Assembly: GCA_963575745.1 (NCBI GenBank)
Contig: CAUYUJ010008613.1
Coordinates: 399,355-463,354 of the forward strand
Length of the DNA: 64,000 nt
Direction: 5' to 3'
Source: Prorocentrum cordatum
Taxonomy: Eukaryota > Sar > Dinophyceae > Prorocentrales > Prorocentraceae
Shown: positions 21,059 through 31,751 of the stretch, one piece after another
Layout of the letters: each line of letters begins with the position of its first letter
Numbering within the stretch: the first letter of the stretch is position 1
Translations under genes and position numbers: made by a program
The notes under the pieces: generated by a model
Database searches by the model: none
What the model was told of the DNA's origin: nothing
The model's input: the letters and a program-made list of their open reading frames with translations, nothing else

Positions 21059-22173
21059 CAGCCTCTTGTCCAGCTTCAGCTTGCTGCAGACGCACACCTA
21101 ATCGGCAAACCAGAGCTGTTTTACGGCGAGCGAGCTAAATGGAGCGATTTGGCTTTTATATGTCGAGCTCACTTGGCTGCGATAGACACAAAGTACCCGG
21201 CGTTGCTGGACGAAGCAGAAGCTTCGGAGGTGGTGGTCAGGAACGTAGACCTTGACCCACCGTGGAAGGCGTCACTCAGTTCGCAGCTTTACTACTCGAT
21301 GGTAATGCTGTTCCGGTTAGCAGCCCAGGACAAAATGTCCATTGTGTCTTCAGGAGAGGGACTGGAGACACGGAGACAGTCGGTCCTTGACTGGGGCCCC
21401 AAGATCCGCACGAGGCGCGTCGGGTTGCTGATCGAGATATTCACTGCGAAGTTCAGTGGGGGCATCCCGCAGGGCTTAGATAAGTTTGAACATCAGATCC
21501 GTGAGTACGAGCATCAGCCGAAGAAGGTCTTCGACGAAGGTCTTAAGATCTGCTTAGTAGTGGTCGATATGCAGGGCGCCGACGTCCAGCAACACCTCGC
21601 GAAGAACGCAAGCAGGTTAGAATCCTGAAAGGCCTTGAAGGAGGAGCTGCTCGACATGGCGCGAACCACGCAGTACCTGAACTCCCGGTCCAAACCTATG
21701 GATCTAGGCGCCACGCCACCACGGCGAAATGGCAACGCGGGGGAAGGCAAGGGTAAAGGTGAAGGAAAACGAAAGAAGGGGGGCGGAGAAGGAGCTGATC
21801 CACGGAAATGGAAATGAGAGGGCGCCAAGGAGGCCCCAAGGCCACGGCGAAGGCGGAAGCTAACAAGGAGAAGGAGAGGTTCCATGGCCAGAAGAAGGGG
21901 CACATCGCCGCGGAATGCCGCAAGAAGGCAAGGGGCAACCGGGCCAGGTTGGCAGCGGCCCCTGAGGCCGCGCAGCAGGGCGGCGCAGGACCCCCGTTAA
22001 CGGCGCAACCGGTGGCCCGCCCCACGCAGGTCGGGCAGGAGGAGGTGCAGCATGGGCACTTAATGACATTATGTTCGCCGTGCGACTCCAGCGACATGCC
22101 GGGCCCCATGCCCCAGAGGGCCATGGTCGACGCGGGCGCCGGCAGGTCGGCGGGCGCGCCCCGCTGGTTTTGA
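21059..22173 (+). pseudogene. gag of element 2 with protease-like site
   Basis: The core reads like the gag of dinoflagellate copia elements: KPELFYGERAKWSDLAF, LLDEAEASEVVVRNVDLDPP, LSSQLYYSMVMLF and a C-terminal LDKFEHQIREYEHQ segment. An in-frame TGA at 21626 separates it from KALKEELLDMART and a Lys/Gly-rich tail. After a frame change the knuckle reads FHGQKKGHIAAEC: the His and last Cys of a CCHC motif remain but the first two Cys are lost. VDAGAGRS near 22125 matches the protease active-site context, with Asp kept and the following Ser/Thr changed to Ala. Nucleocapsid and protease activity are unlikely. Confidence 0.7.
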
Positions 22174-22198
22174 CCCCCGGGCAGAGCCGGACAGCTCT

Positions 22199-24051
22199 GT
22201 GAGACCAGCCGCGCCGACGACGGCGACGGGGGGAGAAGTGAATTTTTCGGACGGGGCGAGGTTTCATTTCCAGGCGAGCGACGGCAGTGGCGTTGCATTG
22301 CGGTCCAGCGACAGCGACAAAGTCACGGTTCCTGTCGCCTCGGCGTCACAGTCGACCGAGCAAGGCAATTGGTTGGCAGTTGGCCCGGGGGTACAACGCA
22401 TCATTGGGCCAGACCGCGCCGAGCAGCTCAAGGAAGCCGTTTGCCAATCGAGCGGATTGGACATGGCAAAAGATAGGGGGGTGCATTGGCTGGAAGCGCT
22501 GGGGGCGACAGGGCAGGAAGAGGCGAGGCCGCTCTGCCCAGCGAAGGCAGCAAGGAAAACGCCCACGCCGGCTGAACGACAACCAGCGGCACCTGTGGCC
22601 GCGCAACCAGCAGCGCAAGGGGGGGCCCCGAAGCCGAACTTGCAACAAGGAGGGTCGCCCTCGACTGCGCCCGGCGCTACGCGCCCAGACCCGGCGTTGC
22701 CTGACCAACGGCCGCCCGCGCCGATGCCAGACTCGGAGGAGCCGCGGGCGCTGCGAGCAAAAGCCATGCCGCCAATTGTGAGCAAGGCGGAGTGGGGGGC
22801 GAACTTGCTGACCCATCTGCCGTTCAGGTCGCGGTGCGAAAGCTGCGTCACAGGCGAGGCCGCCGAAGACCCCCGCCGGCAGCTTGAGCAGGCCCCCGAC
22901 GGAGCAACGCCGAGAGCGCGCATGGATTACCTTTTCCTCACGCAGGGGGCGGTGGCGAAGGAGATGCACGCTGTGCTGAACGTGCTCGACGCGAAGTCCA
23001 GCGCCCCGTTTCAAGGCATGGTCAACCAAAAGGGTGGCGACGAGTATGTTTTAGCCGTTGCCCGCGAAGGAGTGAGCTTCGCAGGCAGGACAAAGTCGAT
23101 CGCATGTTGTGCAGCGAGAACGCTATCAACAAGCTGCGCGACAAGTTCCTGGAAACCCGATCTTCGGGACACACTGACACGGAGGTAAACGCACCCGAGG
23201 GCAGTGGTCAGAGCGCAGGGCTGATTGAGCGCAGCAACTACGAGTTTGAGAAGCAGTACAGGGCCGCGAAGCACAGGCTGGAGTCCGTCTACAAGCAGGC
23301 GTTCCCACTCAGCCACAAGGTGCAGCCCTGGCTTGTGAGACACCCGAGTTGGCTCATCGTCCGTTTTCTTGTCAAGGCAGGCAGCAAGACGCCGTGCGGA
23401 CGCCTGCGTGGCAAGCCATGCAACGGCGAGATTGTCGAGTTTGGGGAGTGCGTCTACCACAAGAGTCCTCTTAGCGAAGTGGGCAAAGCGGGCGACCGCT
23501 GGCACCTTGGTGTCTGGCTCGCGAAATCCACGCGACCAGACGAGCACCTGGCCGGCGCTGCCAAGGGAGTGCTGTTGCGCAGGTCGATGTGGGGGGGTGG
23601 GCCAGAGAAGGGCGGGTGGGGCGCGCAGCTGCGCGACGGATTCGCCGGCCCTCCCTGGGCCCAGGTGCCCCCAGGAGCCTGGGAGGTCAAGCCCCCCGAG
23701 GTGCGCGTCGCCTTCGACCGGATCGCCCGCCTGGGCGTGACTCAAGGTTGCCCTGGCCGTCGTGCGCCAGGAGAGGCAGGGCGCGCAGCTGAGCGTCGGG
23801 AAAGGTTCGGCAAACTCGCAGGAGCTGAAAGGGAGGGCGCCGCCATGAAGCAGGGGCGCGAGGAGGCGCAGCCTGCGGCGCCTGATGCCGCACAACGCGT
23901 AGCGGCACCTGATGCCGCGCAGCCAGCAGCGCACGCTGCCGCAGCGCACCCGCCTGGACCTGCACCACCCTGCGGCGCGCAAGTTGGCCGCCAACAGCAG
24001 CGGCGGCTCGCCGTGGAGGGGCAGCAGCAGGCCGCGCCTCCGGGCGTCTAA
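22199..24051 (+). pseudogene. integrase region of element 2
   Basis: After a Pro/Ala-rich linker, LLTHLPFRSRCESCV is a zinc-binding-like approach and MDYLFLTQGAV gives the first catalytic-Asp context. A frame change near 23100 leads to LCSENAINKLRDKFL, where the usual second catalytic Asp motif has lost its Asp. GLIERSNYEF carries the Glu. The C-terminal part (WLVRHPSWLIVRFLV, GRLRGKPCNGEIVEFGE, DEHLAGAAKG) follows the usual order of this integrase family. With the second Asp missing and a frameshift inside the core, strand-transfer activity is not expected. Confidence 0.7.
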
Positions 24052-24167
24052 ATGGGCGAAGCACGAGTAGGCCAGGATTCTCGCGACGTCGAGAGGGGGG
24101 GGGGCCGCGGGGAGACTCCCAGGCAAAGAGGTTCCGGCTAGTCGCCGGCCTGCCGACTCTCCACGAG

Positions 24168-25582
24168 TTGGCTGTCGTGGCAGCTGCTTTTGGGGCGCGC
24201 GCGTCTTTCCTGGCAGCGGCACCTGGCGCCGACGACAGCGACCCGCAGGCGTGTCCTGTACAGATGGAGTGGGACAAGGACTACTTCTCCACAAAAGCAG
24301 GCATCAAGCTAGAACCCCAGAAGGTGCTGGAAGGGAAAATCCGCGAGATGACCCAAACAGACACCGATGGTGCGAAGGAAGACATCTCATGGTCCACAGC
24401 CAGGGAAAGGAAACTGATGGTTGTAAACTCGAAGTGGGTACTTGAACCAAAACCGACCGCTGAAGACCCGGAGTCGCCGCAGAGATCAGCGCGCGCGCGA
24501 GGACGCGACGCAAAGCACACCTCCGGAGAAGGTATTTAAGATAATTGTGTCGTTGGCCGCGTCCAAGCAGAGGGCCGACGGGCCATGGTCTGGGCTCGTG
24601 GTTGGGCGCGATGCCTCGGTCGCTTTCTTCCGCGCAGACAGCGGCAGCGCGACGGCAGTCACCCCGCCGCGGGACGCGCGCAGAGATGGATACGCGTGGG
24701 TTGTTGAAGGCTCTATACGGCACGCGCGAGGCTTCGAAACGCTTTGGTCAGTGCGTGATGCGCGCTTTAACTTTGGAGGGTGTCGAACTTGTCGTCGTCG
24801 TTTTCATGGCATTTTGTCGGAGAGCACTGGACGTGTCCACGCGTTGTCACGGCGGCGATTTCCTTGCGCAGGGCGAGAGCGATTCGTTAGACCAGGCGGG
24901 CAGCATCGTGAGCAAGCGCTTCGAAGCGAAGCTCTTGCCTCGAATCGGCCCCCCGGAGTTCGGCGGACAGGCGTCGTCCGGAAACCGCCTGAAGAGGACG
25001 ATCCGCTGGGCCACATCCGGTTCTGAGCGGGGGCGCAACCCGCAGCGCGTCTTTGATCTCGTCGAGCTCCAGGGCCCCGCGCAGGGAGTGTCCAAGGGCG
25101 CGAACGCGCCAGCGTCCAAAGACACCGGGAAGGGCGACAGAGACGTACGCGACCCCTTTGGGAGGGACGACGATGTGCTCTTCAGGACAGGAGCGGGGGC
25201 GCTGCAGTACCTCGCAGAGGACGCGCCCACCCACGGTTATGTTTGCAGCCTCTGGGATCATGGAGGGGGCGACGGCGTCTCTCAAGACTCACCAGCAGAA
25301 GTTGGCGCGCTGCAGCCAGTGCCTGTTGGGCCGCCCAGAGGAAGCGTGGCCCTTCGACTACCAGAAGATGCCATCATCGCTCACGGAGCACTGCGACTCC
25401 GACTGGGCACCAGAGTGGGGGACGAGGCAGGGCGCAAGTTGCGTCGCCGGCCGAGAACTTCGGGAAGCACTTGCATGGAGTAAGCGCGTCGAAACAACCC
25501 CCCCTAGCTCTCTCGAGTGCGGTGTGTGTGTGTGTGTGTGTGCGTGTGCGTGTGCGTGTGTGTGTGTGCGTGTGTGTGTGTG

Positions 25583-25624
<42 letters not shown>

Positions 25625-25670
25625 CGCGTGTGTGTGTGTGTGGTGTGTGTGTCTGTGTGCGTGCGTGTGC

Positions 25671-25703
<33 letters not shown>

Positions 25704-26119
25704 GGGGGGGGGGGGGCGGAGTTGCATGCTATCGTCGAAGGCGCAGCACAGGGCGTGCAGACGAGCCAGGTGATTGCATCTCTCACTGACCGCGAGCGCA
25801 GCATAGAGAGGTCTTCAGCGACTCGTCAGCAGCACGGGGGATCTGCAGCCGGCTTTGAAGCGGCAAGGTGATGCACCTGTCCGCGAAAGACCTTTGGGTT
25901 CAGTTATTCTTCCGGGACAGCCGCGGTAAGCTAAATAAGGTTGATGGAGAAGTCAACTGGGCGGACCTTGGCACGAAGGCGCATGCGCAGGCTTGGCTAC
26001 AGCAGCAACTAGACATGATGCCACTGAGGAGGAACGAGCCCTTGAGGAGCGAAAGGAGGAAGGGCTTGAGCTCAGGCAGGGTTGCGTCGTTTCTAGCGAT
26101 GTTGAATCCTTGCAAATAG
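24168..26119 (+). pseudogene. reverse transcriptase / RNase H of element 2
   Basis: RVT_2-type features appear in several frames. SWSTARERKLMVVNSKWVLE and KPTAEDPE lie near 24390-24470, then LLKALYGTREASKRFGQCVM. CHGGDFLAQGESDSLD has its first catalytic Asp replaced by Gly (family form DD). [31 protein letters not shown] and [19 protein letters not shown] follow. RNase H is indicated by [30 protein letters not shown] and KDLWVQ...GEVNWADLGTK. A GT-dinucleotide expansion splits the RNase H catalytic Glu region. Confidence 0.75.
25520..25716. repeat. (GT)n microsatellite inside RNase H, ending in poly-G
   Basis: About 180 bases of GT with GC interruptions, then 16 G. It lies between PPSSLECG and [10 protein letters not shown] of the element-2 RNase H. 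The plus-strand frame stays open across it (Cys/Val alternation), so the expansion is tolerated as an in-frame insertion of about 65 codons. Confidence 0.95.
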
Positions 26120-26768
26120 TAGTGGGCCCTGAGCCCGCGACGAACGCCAGGTGGTGGACCCTGCGTCCGCAAACAACAGCGGGGCTTGACTGCGCACGAG
26201 AGAACGCCGCGCACACCTGGCCGGCAGCGCGGCGACCGGGGAGGAAACAGAAGCCTGCCACAACCCCACAATGCCAACACGCATGGCTATGGTGGTGGAC
26301 TTCACATACATGCGGTACGCCAGCTGGTGCTGGCAAGCCTGGCTGCCAGGAGCTGCCGGGTGGAGCGCGCCGTGAGCACGCCGTATGTCCGCGCAAAGGG
26401 TACGGGCATAGATAGCAAGCATATAAACAGTATGACTTGTGTGCACATGCACTGAAACAAAGCCCCGTCCATGGATTTAGCGGGCCATCTGCTCGTGGAT
26501 TTGACAGATGAGGAGGTGTCTACAGGAGGCTGGAGTCTGATCTACTACTCTCTCGTGACACTAAGCGAGCCGGAAGGACAAGGACTGGCACGGAGTGGAT
26601 CGTGCATCCGCCACCTTGATAGTGATGCGCGGCTCTGGGAGCCGCCCCGCGCAGGCCGACCACCCCAGCGGAGCCCGACTCCGCAGAGGCCGGGAGCACT
26701 CTCAGGTGGCTTCTTGCCTAGGTCATGCTAGGTACAGGCTCTGACCAGGCAGTGAGGTCTCGGCAGAG
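26120..26768. other. 3' untranslated part of element 2
   Basis: Lies between the RNase H stop and the 3' LTR. No domain is seen. No convincing polypurine tract precedes the LTR; the last bases read GGTCTCGGCAGAG. Confidence 0.5.
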
Positions 26769-26893
26769 TGAGCCCAATGGCATGATCTGTGTAACTATAT
26801 GGGGGAGGTGGTAGGTGCAGTAGCAGAGAGCGCGCAGGAAAAAAAAAGGACCGCTCTCCTCTCCTCATCCTCCGCGCGCGCGCCGCCGCGACA
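26769..26893 (+). repeat. 3' LTR of element 2
   Basis: Starts TGAGCCCAATGGCATGATCT and ends CGCCGCCGCGACA. It is the shorter partner of the repeat at 19631. A nine-A run near 26838 replaces a GAAAAAGGG segment in the 5' copy. The sequence resumes directly into the interrupted 160-bp repeat unit. Confidence 0.8.
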
Positions 26894-27230
26894 GGGGGGG
26901 CCCTCTCTATGGCCCGTGCTTCATGTTCGATTCGAATCCGAGGCGGGTCATCCGAAAACAGCCAATTGCCGTCATTTTTGGGTTCCCCAGGATTGAATTT
27001 GGAGGAGGTCTTGGGCGGGAACCTCGTTTGTGAGCGAATTGCGAGGAAGTCTGAGACGGGAGCCCCCCCCCCCCCCCTATGGGGCCTGAATTTCACAGTG
27101 GTAATCCGAGTGGGCCATCGGAAATTTATACCTGTCGTCACTTTTGGGCTCCGCAAGCCGAAGTATGGAAGAGGTCTCAGGGGGTAGCCTCGTCTGTGAA
27201 TGAATTGCGAGGAAGTCTCAGGCGGGAGCC
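26894..27230. repeat. 160-bp repeat, continuation after element 2
   Basis: Remainder of the interrupted unit (TTCATGTTCGATTCGAATCC with a small duplication of TTCGA) and further units with a C-run near 27067. The last unit ends at AAGTCTCAGGCGGGAGCCC, immediately before gene copy B. Confidence 0.85.
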
Positions 27231-28510
27231 CTTTCCCTGTTGGATTCGCGGTTGGGGAATTCGCATTTCGCTGCGCGTCGGCGAATTCTTGCAGCTGAAA
27301 CCCACTGGCAGCATCGGCCTTTTGACGGACGTGAGCGAGGTCATGGACGACGGGTCGCGCAAGTACGCGGGGCCGCCGACGGTGGAGATTCAGGGCGCCA
27401 TCAAGGTCTTCTCTCAGATCCCCTGCGTCTTCGAGTTGAAGGGCACGAAGCGCTTCGAGCCTGGGGGCCCTCTGATCGCACTTTGGGGCTGCACGCGCGA
27501 GGGCAAGCGCTTTCCTGCCAGAGGTGGAGTCTGCCCGGGAGAAGGCGTTGTCCTCGGGCGACCGCGGCGTCGTGGATCCTCGGTACCGCCGCGAGAATTT
27601 TCGGCTCGGTTACGGCATGGGCATCTCTTGGAAGACGCTGGCGAGATGGATCAACGCGCGCTCGTCGCGACGCGCGGCGCCTCGGCGCCCCCCTCGTTTT
27701 CCTGGGGGCCGTAGACGAGTGCGGCTCGAGTCAAGGCGATTGAATCGCGGGCTGGCGCCTCCTGAGCGGCGCGTGCGCGCGCGCGGGGACGTCAGCGGCG
27801 TTTTGCCGGCACGCGCTGGCACGGAGGTCCGGTTCGCGGCCGCGCAGCAGGAGTTGAGGGAGAAGTTGGGGCTCGCGCAGGAGAAACGGGCCACGATCAC
27901 GCCCATCGAGTTTCGCCCGGGCGACGAGCGGGACTACGAGGGGAGAGCAACGGGCCATCTCATTCGCCCCCGCCACCATCCGCGGGGAATCTGGACGCAG
28001 GTCCACGGCTTCAAGGGGCCCCCGATCTCGAGGTCGCCGAGGCGCCGCTGCAGAGCGGCGCCGAGGGCGCTGACGACGACGGCGAGGCCGAGGCGCGGGC
28101 GAGGATCTCGCTCGTGTCCAGGTCCAGCGAGCAGGGGCAGAGCTCGGGGCCGCACGTCGCGCTCCGTTCGGGGGTCACCTCGGCGCGCGCGCCCTGCTTG
28201 ACCTCCACGTTGTCGCAGGGCCAGACGCCGCGCAAGGGCGTCGCCGTCGACTGCGCCAGGGGCAGGGCGCTGGTCGCACGGGCGCGTCGGACGAGCAGCG
28301 GCGGCTGCGCCTTTTACGCCGCGTTCCCCCGCGCCGCGCGCGTGCGGAACATGCTGATCTTGCGGCCGCCCGCGAGAGAGCTCCTGGAGCGCGGGCCGCC
28401 GGCGCCCCCGCGGAAAGCGCCCGAGGAATTCGAGGGGAGAGAGGTGGGCTCCAGGGCTGAGGCAGAGCAGCTCGCGGCAGAGCTGGACATCGTGCTGCCT
28501 CCCGCCAGAG
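27231..28510 (+). pseudogene. unknown gene, copy B (longer copy)
   Basis: The first part (frame 1) reads ISLRVGEFLQLKPTGSIGLL, SEVMDDGSRKYAGPPTVE, FELKGTKRFEPGGPLIALWG. A switch to frame 2 near 27510 gives RYRRENFRLGYGMGISWKTL, and then the part shared with copy A (DERDYEGRATGHL, GIWTQVHGFK, LTSTLSQGQTPRKGV, ending AAELDIVLPPA). At least two more frame changes are needed, so it is probably broken or contains unrecognised introns. No domain is recognised. Because copy B has about 600 bases of extra 5' sequence, copy A looks like the truncated derivative. Confidence 0.45.
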
Positions 28511-28754
28511 CGCGGCCGCGACTACCTCCGCGCCTGCGCGGCTGTCCCAGCGGCATGCGCTCGCGCCCCAGCGGCTCGCGGGGTTGCCTCAACGCGCGGT
28601 TTCGAAGGGTTGCCCCGACGGCTTCGCGACCCGGCCGGCCGTCGGAAAACGCGCCCGCGCCGGCCGCGGCGGCGACGGTGCCGAGAGAAATCGATTTGTC
28701 CTGGCCACGGGGCAGCGGAGGCGCACGCGGAAAACAGGCGGGGGGGCGATATGA

Positions 28755-28895
28755 GAGAGAGAGAGAGAGAGAAAAAAAAACAAAAAAAAAAAAAAAATTA
28801 ACAATGAGGAGGGTTGCGAAGAAAAGAAAGAGGAGGAGGAGGAGGAGGAAGAGGAGGAGGAGGAGGAGGAGGAGGAGGAGGAGGACGGGGGCGAA
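28755..28895. repeat. (GA)n, A-run and (GGA)n microsatellites
   Basis: Ten GA units, then an A-rich segment to 28797, and from about 28826 a GGA tract. It occupies the same position downstream of gene copy B as the GGA tract at 17285 does downstream of copy A. Confidence 0.9.
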
Positions 28896-29236
28896 AAGGA
28901 GGAAGGGTGACGAAAACAACGAAAAAACGGAGGGCGAAGATGACGAGGAGGAGGGGCTGGCGAAAGATAGGCCAATAGAAGGCCGTGGGCAAGCTAAACA
29001 GATTACCGTTTGGGGTCCTACTGTCGGAATAATTTGGATCGGAAGCGGTCCACTTGAAAAACATTCAGTGGAACACCAATTTTGAGATCTGGAACGGAAC
29101 CCCCGCGCACAAAACGGCACCATGGAAAGGGAGGAAGGCAGCATTCGTATAGTTGAATTGTGGACGGGTAGCAGAGGGAACGGGAGAAGACAACTAGAAG
29201 GCTGACACCAACTCTGAGGAAGGCGTCGATCATGAA

Positions 29237-30241
29237 GTGCGCGCGGGGAGGAGCCTGCTCAGTGGCAGCTGGGGAAGGGCTGGTCTGAGTCGCCCCCCGC
29301 GCTCTCACAAGGCCGTTCCCTCCCCACCCGATTTTTTTGCGCGCCGCCGACCCGGTCCCTGGGCCCCCCCCCCACCCCCACCCCGAGGTCCCCGCCCTTG
29401 GGGTCATCTGAAGGTTCCCGGAGGGCCTCCGGAGGCCCCAAAAAAGGGTCTGGGCCATCGATCTTCTCGATTCCCCGCGAGGGCGAACGGTTCCCAGTGG
29501 CGCGCCCGCCGCCGTGAGACGGCGGCCCCCCATCGCCCTCCCCAGGCGTGGGGCCCGCCGCCGCCCGACGGCTGGGGCGCGCCACCGCCCGGCTGGGGCG
29601 CGCCGCCGCCCGGGTGGCCGCCGCCTCCCGACGGCTGGGGCGCGCCGCCGCCCGGGTGGCCGCCGCCTGCCGACGGCTGGGGCGCGCCGCCGCCCGGGTG
29701 GGTGCCGCCCCCGCGGCCGATGCGCGACTACGCGCCCGACGCCATAGCCATGCTGCGCCACCACGGCGTGTTGGACGGGTCCTTCGACGAAGACATGGTG
29801 GCGGACCTGCTGGACGAGACCTTCGGCTGGCAGTCCTTGCTGGACCCCGTGCAGGTGCGCCCCTACATGGACCGGTTCCTCCACGCGGCCAGCGAGCTGA
29901 AGGTCGCGATCTGTGGCGGCAGGGCCGCGCCATCACAGTCCCGGGCGTTGCCGGCGGCGGCGCCAACCAACGCGCAGCGGCCCGCGCCGGCGCCGTCATC
30001 GTCCCGGCCGTCCTCCTCGCGGCCGTCTTCGTCGCGGCTTCCCCAGGCAGTGGAGGCGCCAGCGGCGTCGCCGGAGGCGCCGCAGAATCTTTTGCCCCCC
30101 CAAGCATACGTGGCACTTCAAGCCCTGACCCCCTCGCGTCGGGGAAACCAGCCCGGCGGGCTGCTTTTGTTGGCTGGTTGTTCGGCTTCGGGGCGCCCTC
30201 GCCTGGCCCCATACGACCGCAAAAAAAACGGTTCGGGATGA
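29237..30241 (+). CDS. candidate proline-rich PPGW-repeat protein exon
   Basis: A 334-codon frame. Its convincing core starts near 29540: repeats of the form DGWGAPPPGWPPP (about five, near 29548-29710) are followed by an acidic helical domain. The domain begins PMRDYAPDAIAMLRHHGVLD and continues with DEDMVADLLDETFGWQSLLD and VQVRPYMDRFLHAASELKVA (to about 29912). A Ser/Pro/Arg-rich tail includes SSSRPSSSRPSSSR. Pro-Trp repeats of this kind often occur in proteins binding RNA-processing partners, but that is inference. The helical domain is not recognised. The first 80 codons are low complexity, so the true start is probably downstream or in another exon. Confidence 0.45.
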   Translation: MRAGRSLLSGSWGRAGLSRPPRSHKAVPSPPDFFARRRPGPWAPPPPPPRGPRPWGHLKVPGGPPEAPKKGLGHRSSRFPARANGSQWRARRRETAAPHRPPQAWGPPPPDGWGAPPPGWGAPPPGWPPPPDGWGAPPPGWPPPADGWGAPPPGWVPPPRPMRDYAPDAIAMLRHHGVLDGSFDEDMVADLLDETFGWQSLLDPVQVRPYMDRFLHAASELKVAICGGRAAPSQSRALPAAAPTNAQRPAPAPSSSRPSSSRPSSSRLPQAVEAPAASPEAPQNLLPPQAYVALQALTPSRRGNQPGGLLLLAGCSASGRPRLAPYDRKKNGSG

Positions 30242-30249
30242 AAACATCG

Positions 30250-31500
30250 CCCCGGGGAAGCGGTCATTTTTTGTTAACCGAGCAAGATAATCAAAAATAT
30301 CCCTGGGGCTCGACGCTGTGAAGAACATGGCTTCGGAGGTCTGGGACGCCGTCCCTTCCTCTGGTCGCCCCCTCCCTTGCCGCCTTCCCTCCCTCTCCCA
30401 TCCTTCGCCCCTCACCCCCGCGCCTGCTTCGGCCCCTCGGTGGGCTGGAGTGGGGCGGGGTGTGGGCTGTTGCCGAATGAAGGGCAATGGGCGGCGAAGC
30501 GAAGCCGGGAAGGGGGGAACGAGAATGAAGCCAAGGGGAGGGACGGCCACGAGCAGGGGCGACGGGCGTTGGCAGAACAGTGATCGAGGGTTCCACAGCC
30601 ACAGACTTCGCCTCACCTGTCCTCCTCACCTGCTTCTCCAACCCGTACCCCTCCTCCCTCCTCTATCAACGATCGCGGCACTCGCTCCCCCCTCGCTTCC
30701 CCTGTTCGCCTGAAGTGGCCGTGTGAGTCGACCACGTCTGAAATTTGCGACACCACGCTTCGGGCACGCAGACAGGTCTTGTCGAGGCTCTGCGGGGTCA
30801 CGCCGACTGAAGCTCTGACGGAGCGGCCACATATTCTTTAAGGCATAGTAGATGTTAAAGTCATAAATCTGTATCGTGCCTTTCCACCACCTCCTCCTCC
30901 TCTTTCTCCCATGGCCTCATCCTCATCCCCTCCTTTCCCATCCTCACTATCCGCCTCGCCCTTCCCCCTCCGCCATCCTCGTCCTCAGCCCCACCCTCAT
31001 CCTCTTTTCCTATGCTCCTACCCTCGGCCCCCTTGCCCCATTTTCCTCTCCCTCCCCCTCTCCTCCTCCCATCCTCCGTCTCGTCCTCTCTCCTTCTCGT
31101 CCTCGGCCTCATCCTCTTCTTCCCTCTCCTTCCTCTCAGACCTCCGACGTCTTACTGTGCTCACGGCGCGGGACCCAGAAGCTCTTTGCCGCGTCCAAGG
31201 CAGGGACGGGCTTTCATCGCGGGGCACTGCGTGATGGCCCCCCGCCAGCTGCTTCTGGAGGCCGAAGCCGAAGAGAAGCGTCCATTGGTTTCTGTCGGCC
31301 CCGCTGGGACCTGTCTTGGAGCACGTTCTGACCAGAGCGACGGTTGGAATCTGGCCGTGGCGACGAGGGAGCTCCAGGAGGCGCCACGGGCGCCAAACTC
31401 GATCCAGGGCAAGTTCTTCCTTTGGGTAGCGAGATCGGCCCCCCTCGGACCCGTCCAGGGGGCGCGTTTTGGCCAGTCATCGGAGGGAGTCCGGCCGTGG
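30250..31500. other. no supported gene; pyrimidine-rich stretches
   Basis: Pyrimidine-rich DNA at about 30350-30420 and 30880-31140 (CCTCATCCTC words), with a GC-rich segment between. Open frames are Ser/Pro/Leu-rich translations of these tracts. Confidence 0.5.
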
Positions 31501-31507
31501 CGGCGAA

Positions 31508-31573
31508 GAGAGGAGGAGGAGGAGGAGGAGGAGGAGGAGGAGGAGGAGGAACAGGAGGAGGAGGAGGAGGAGG
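31508..31573. repeat. (GGA)n triplet microsatellite
   Basis: About 20 GGA units with one CAG interruption. Confidence 0.9.
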
Positions 31574-31751
31574 GACACGGAGGAGGGAGAAGCCCCCAGG
31601 AGGCCCAAAGAGGGCGAGAGGTATTCCAACCTTTTCCGCTTCGAGCTTCGCACCCTCGATCTGGCGCCTGGCGCTTTTGGGCCAACGCTGCGTCGGTGAG
31701 GTCTTGATCCAACTTGCGGCCCTGGAATCAGGGAGGTCTCCGCCACACATG

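Larger units (their letters stand above)
19631..26893 (+). mobile_element. Ty1/copia-order LTR retroelement (element 2), degenerate
   Basis: The element lies between two related TG...CA terminal repeats and carries, in order, gag, a zinc-knuckle remnant, a protease-like site, integrase, reverse transcriptase and RNase H, all on the plus strand. Integrase before RT is the Ty1/copia order. Frames change many times (frames 2, 1, 2, 1, 3, 2, 3, 2 along the body) and key residues are lost, so it is a dead copy. It sits inside a unit of the 160-bp repeat, which fixes both ends independently of the LTRs. No clear target-site duplication remains. Confidence 0.85.

Noticed and set aside
22264-23029. 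minus-strand frames over the element-2 integrase
   Set aside because: Opposite to a recognisable integrase frame; Arg/Ala/Pro-rich shadows.
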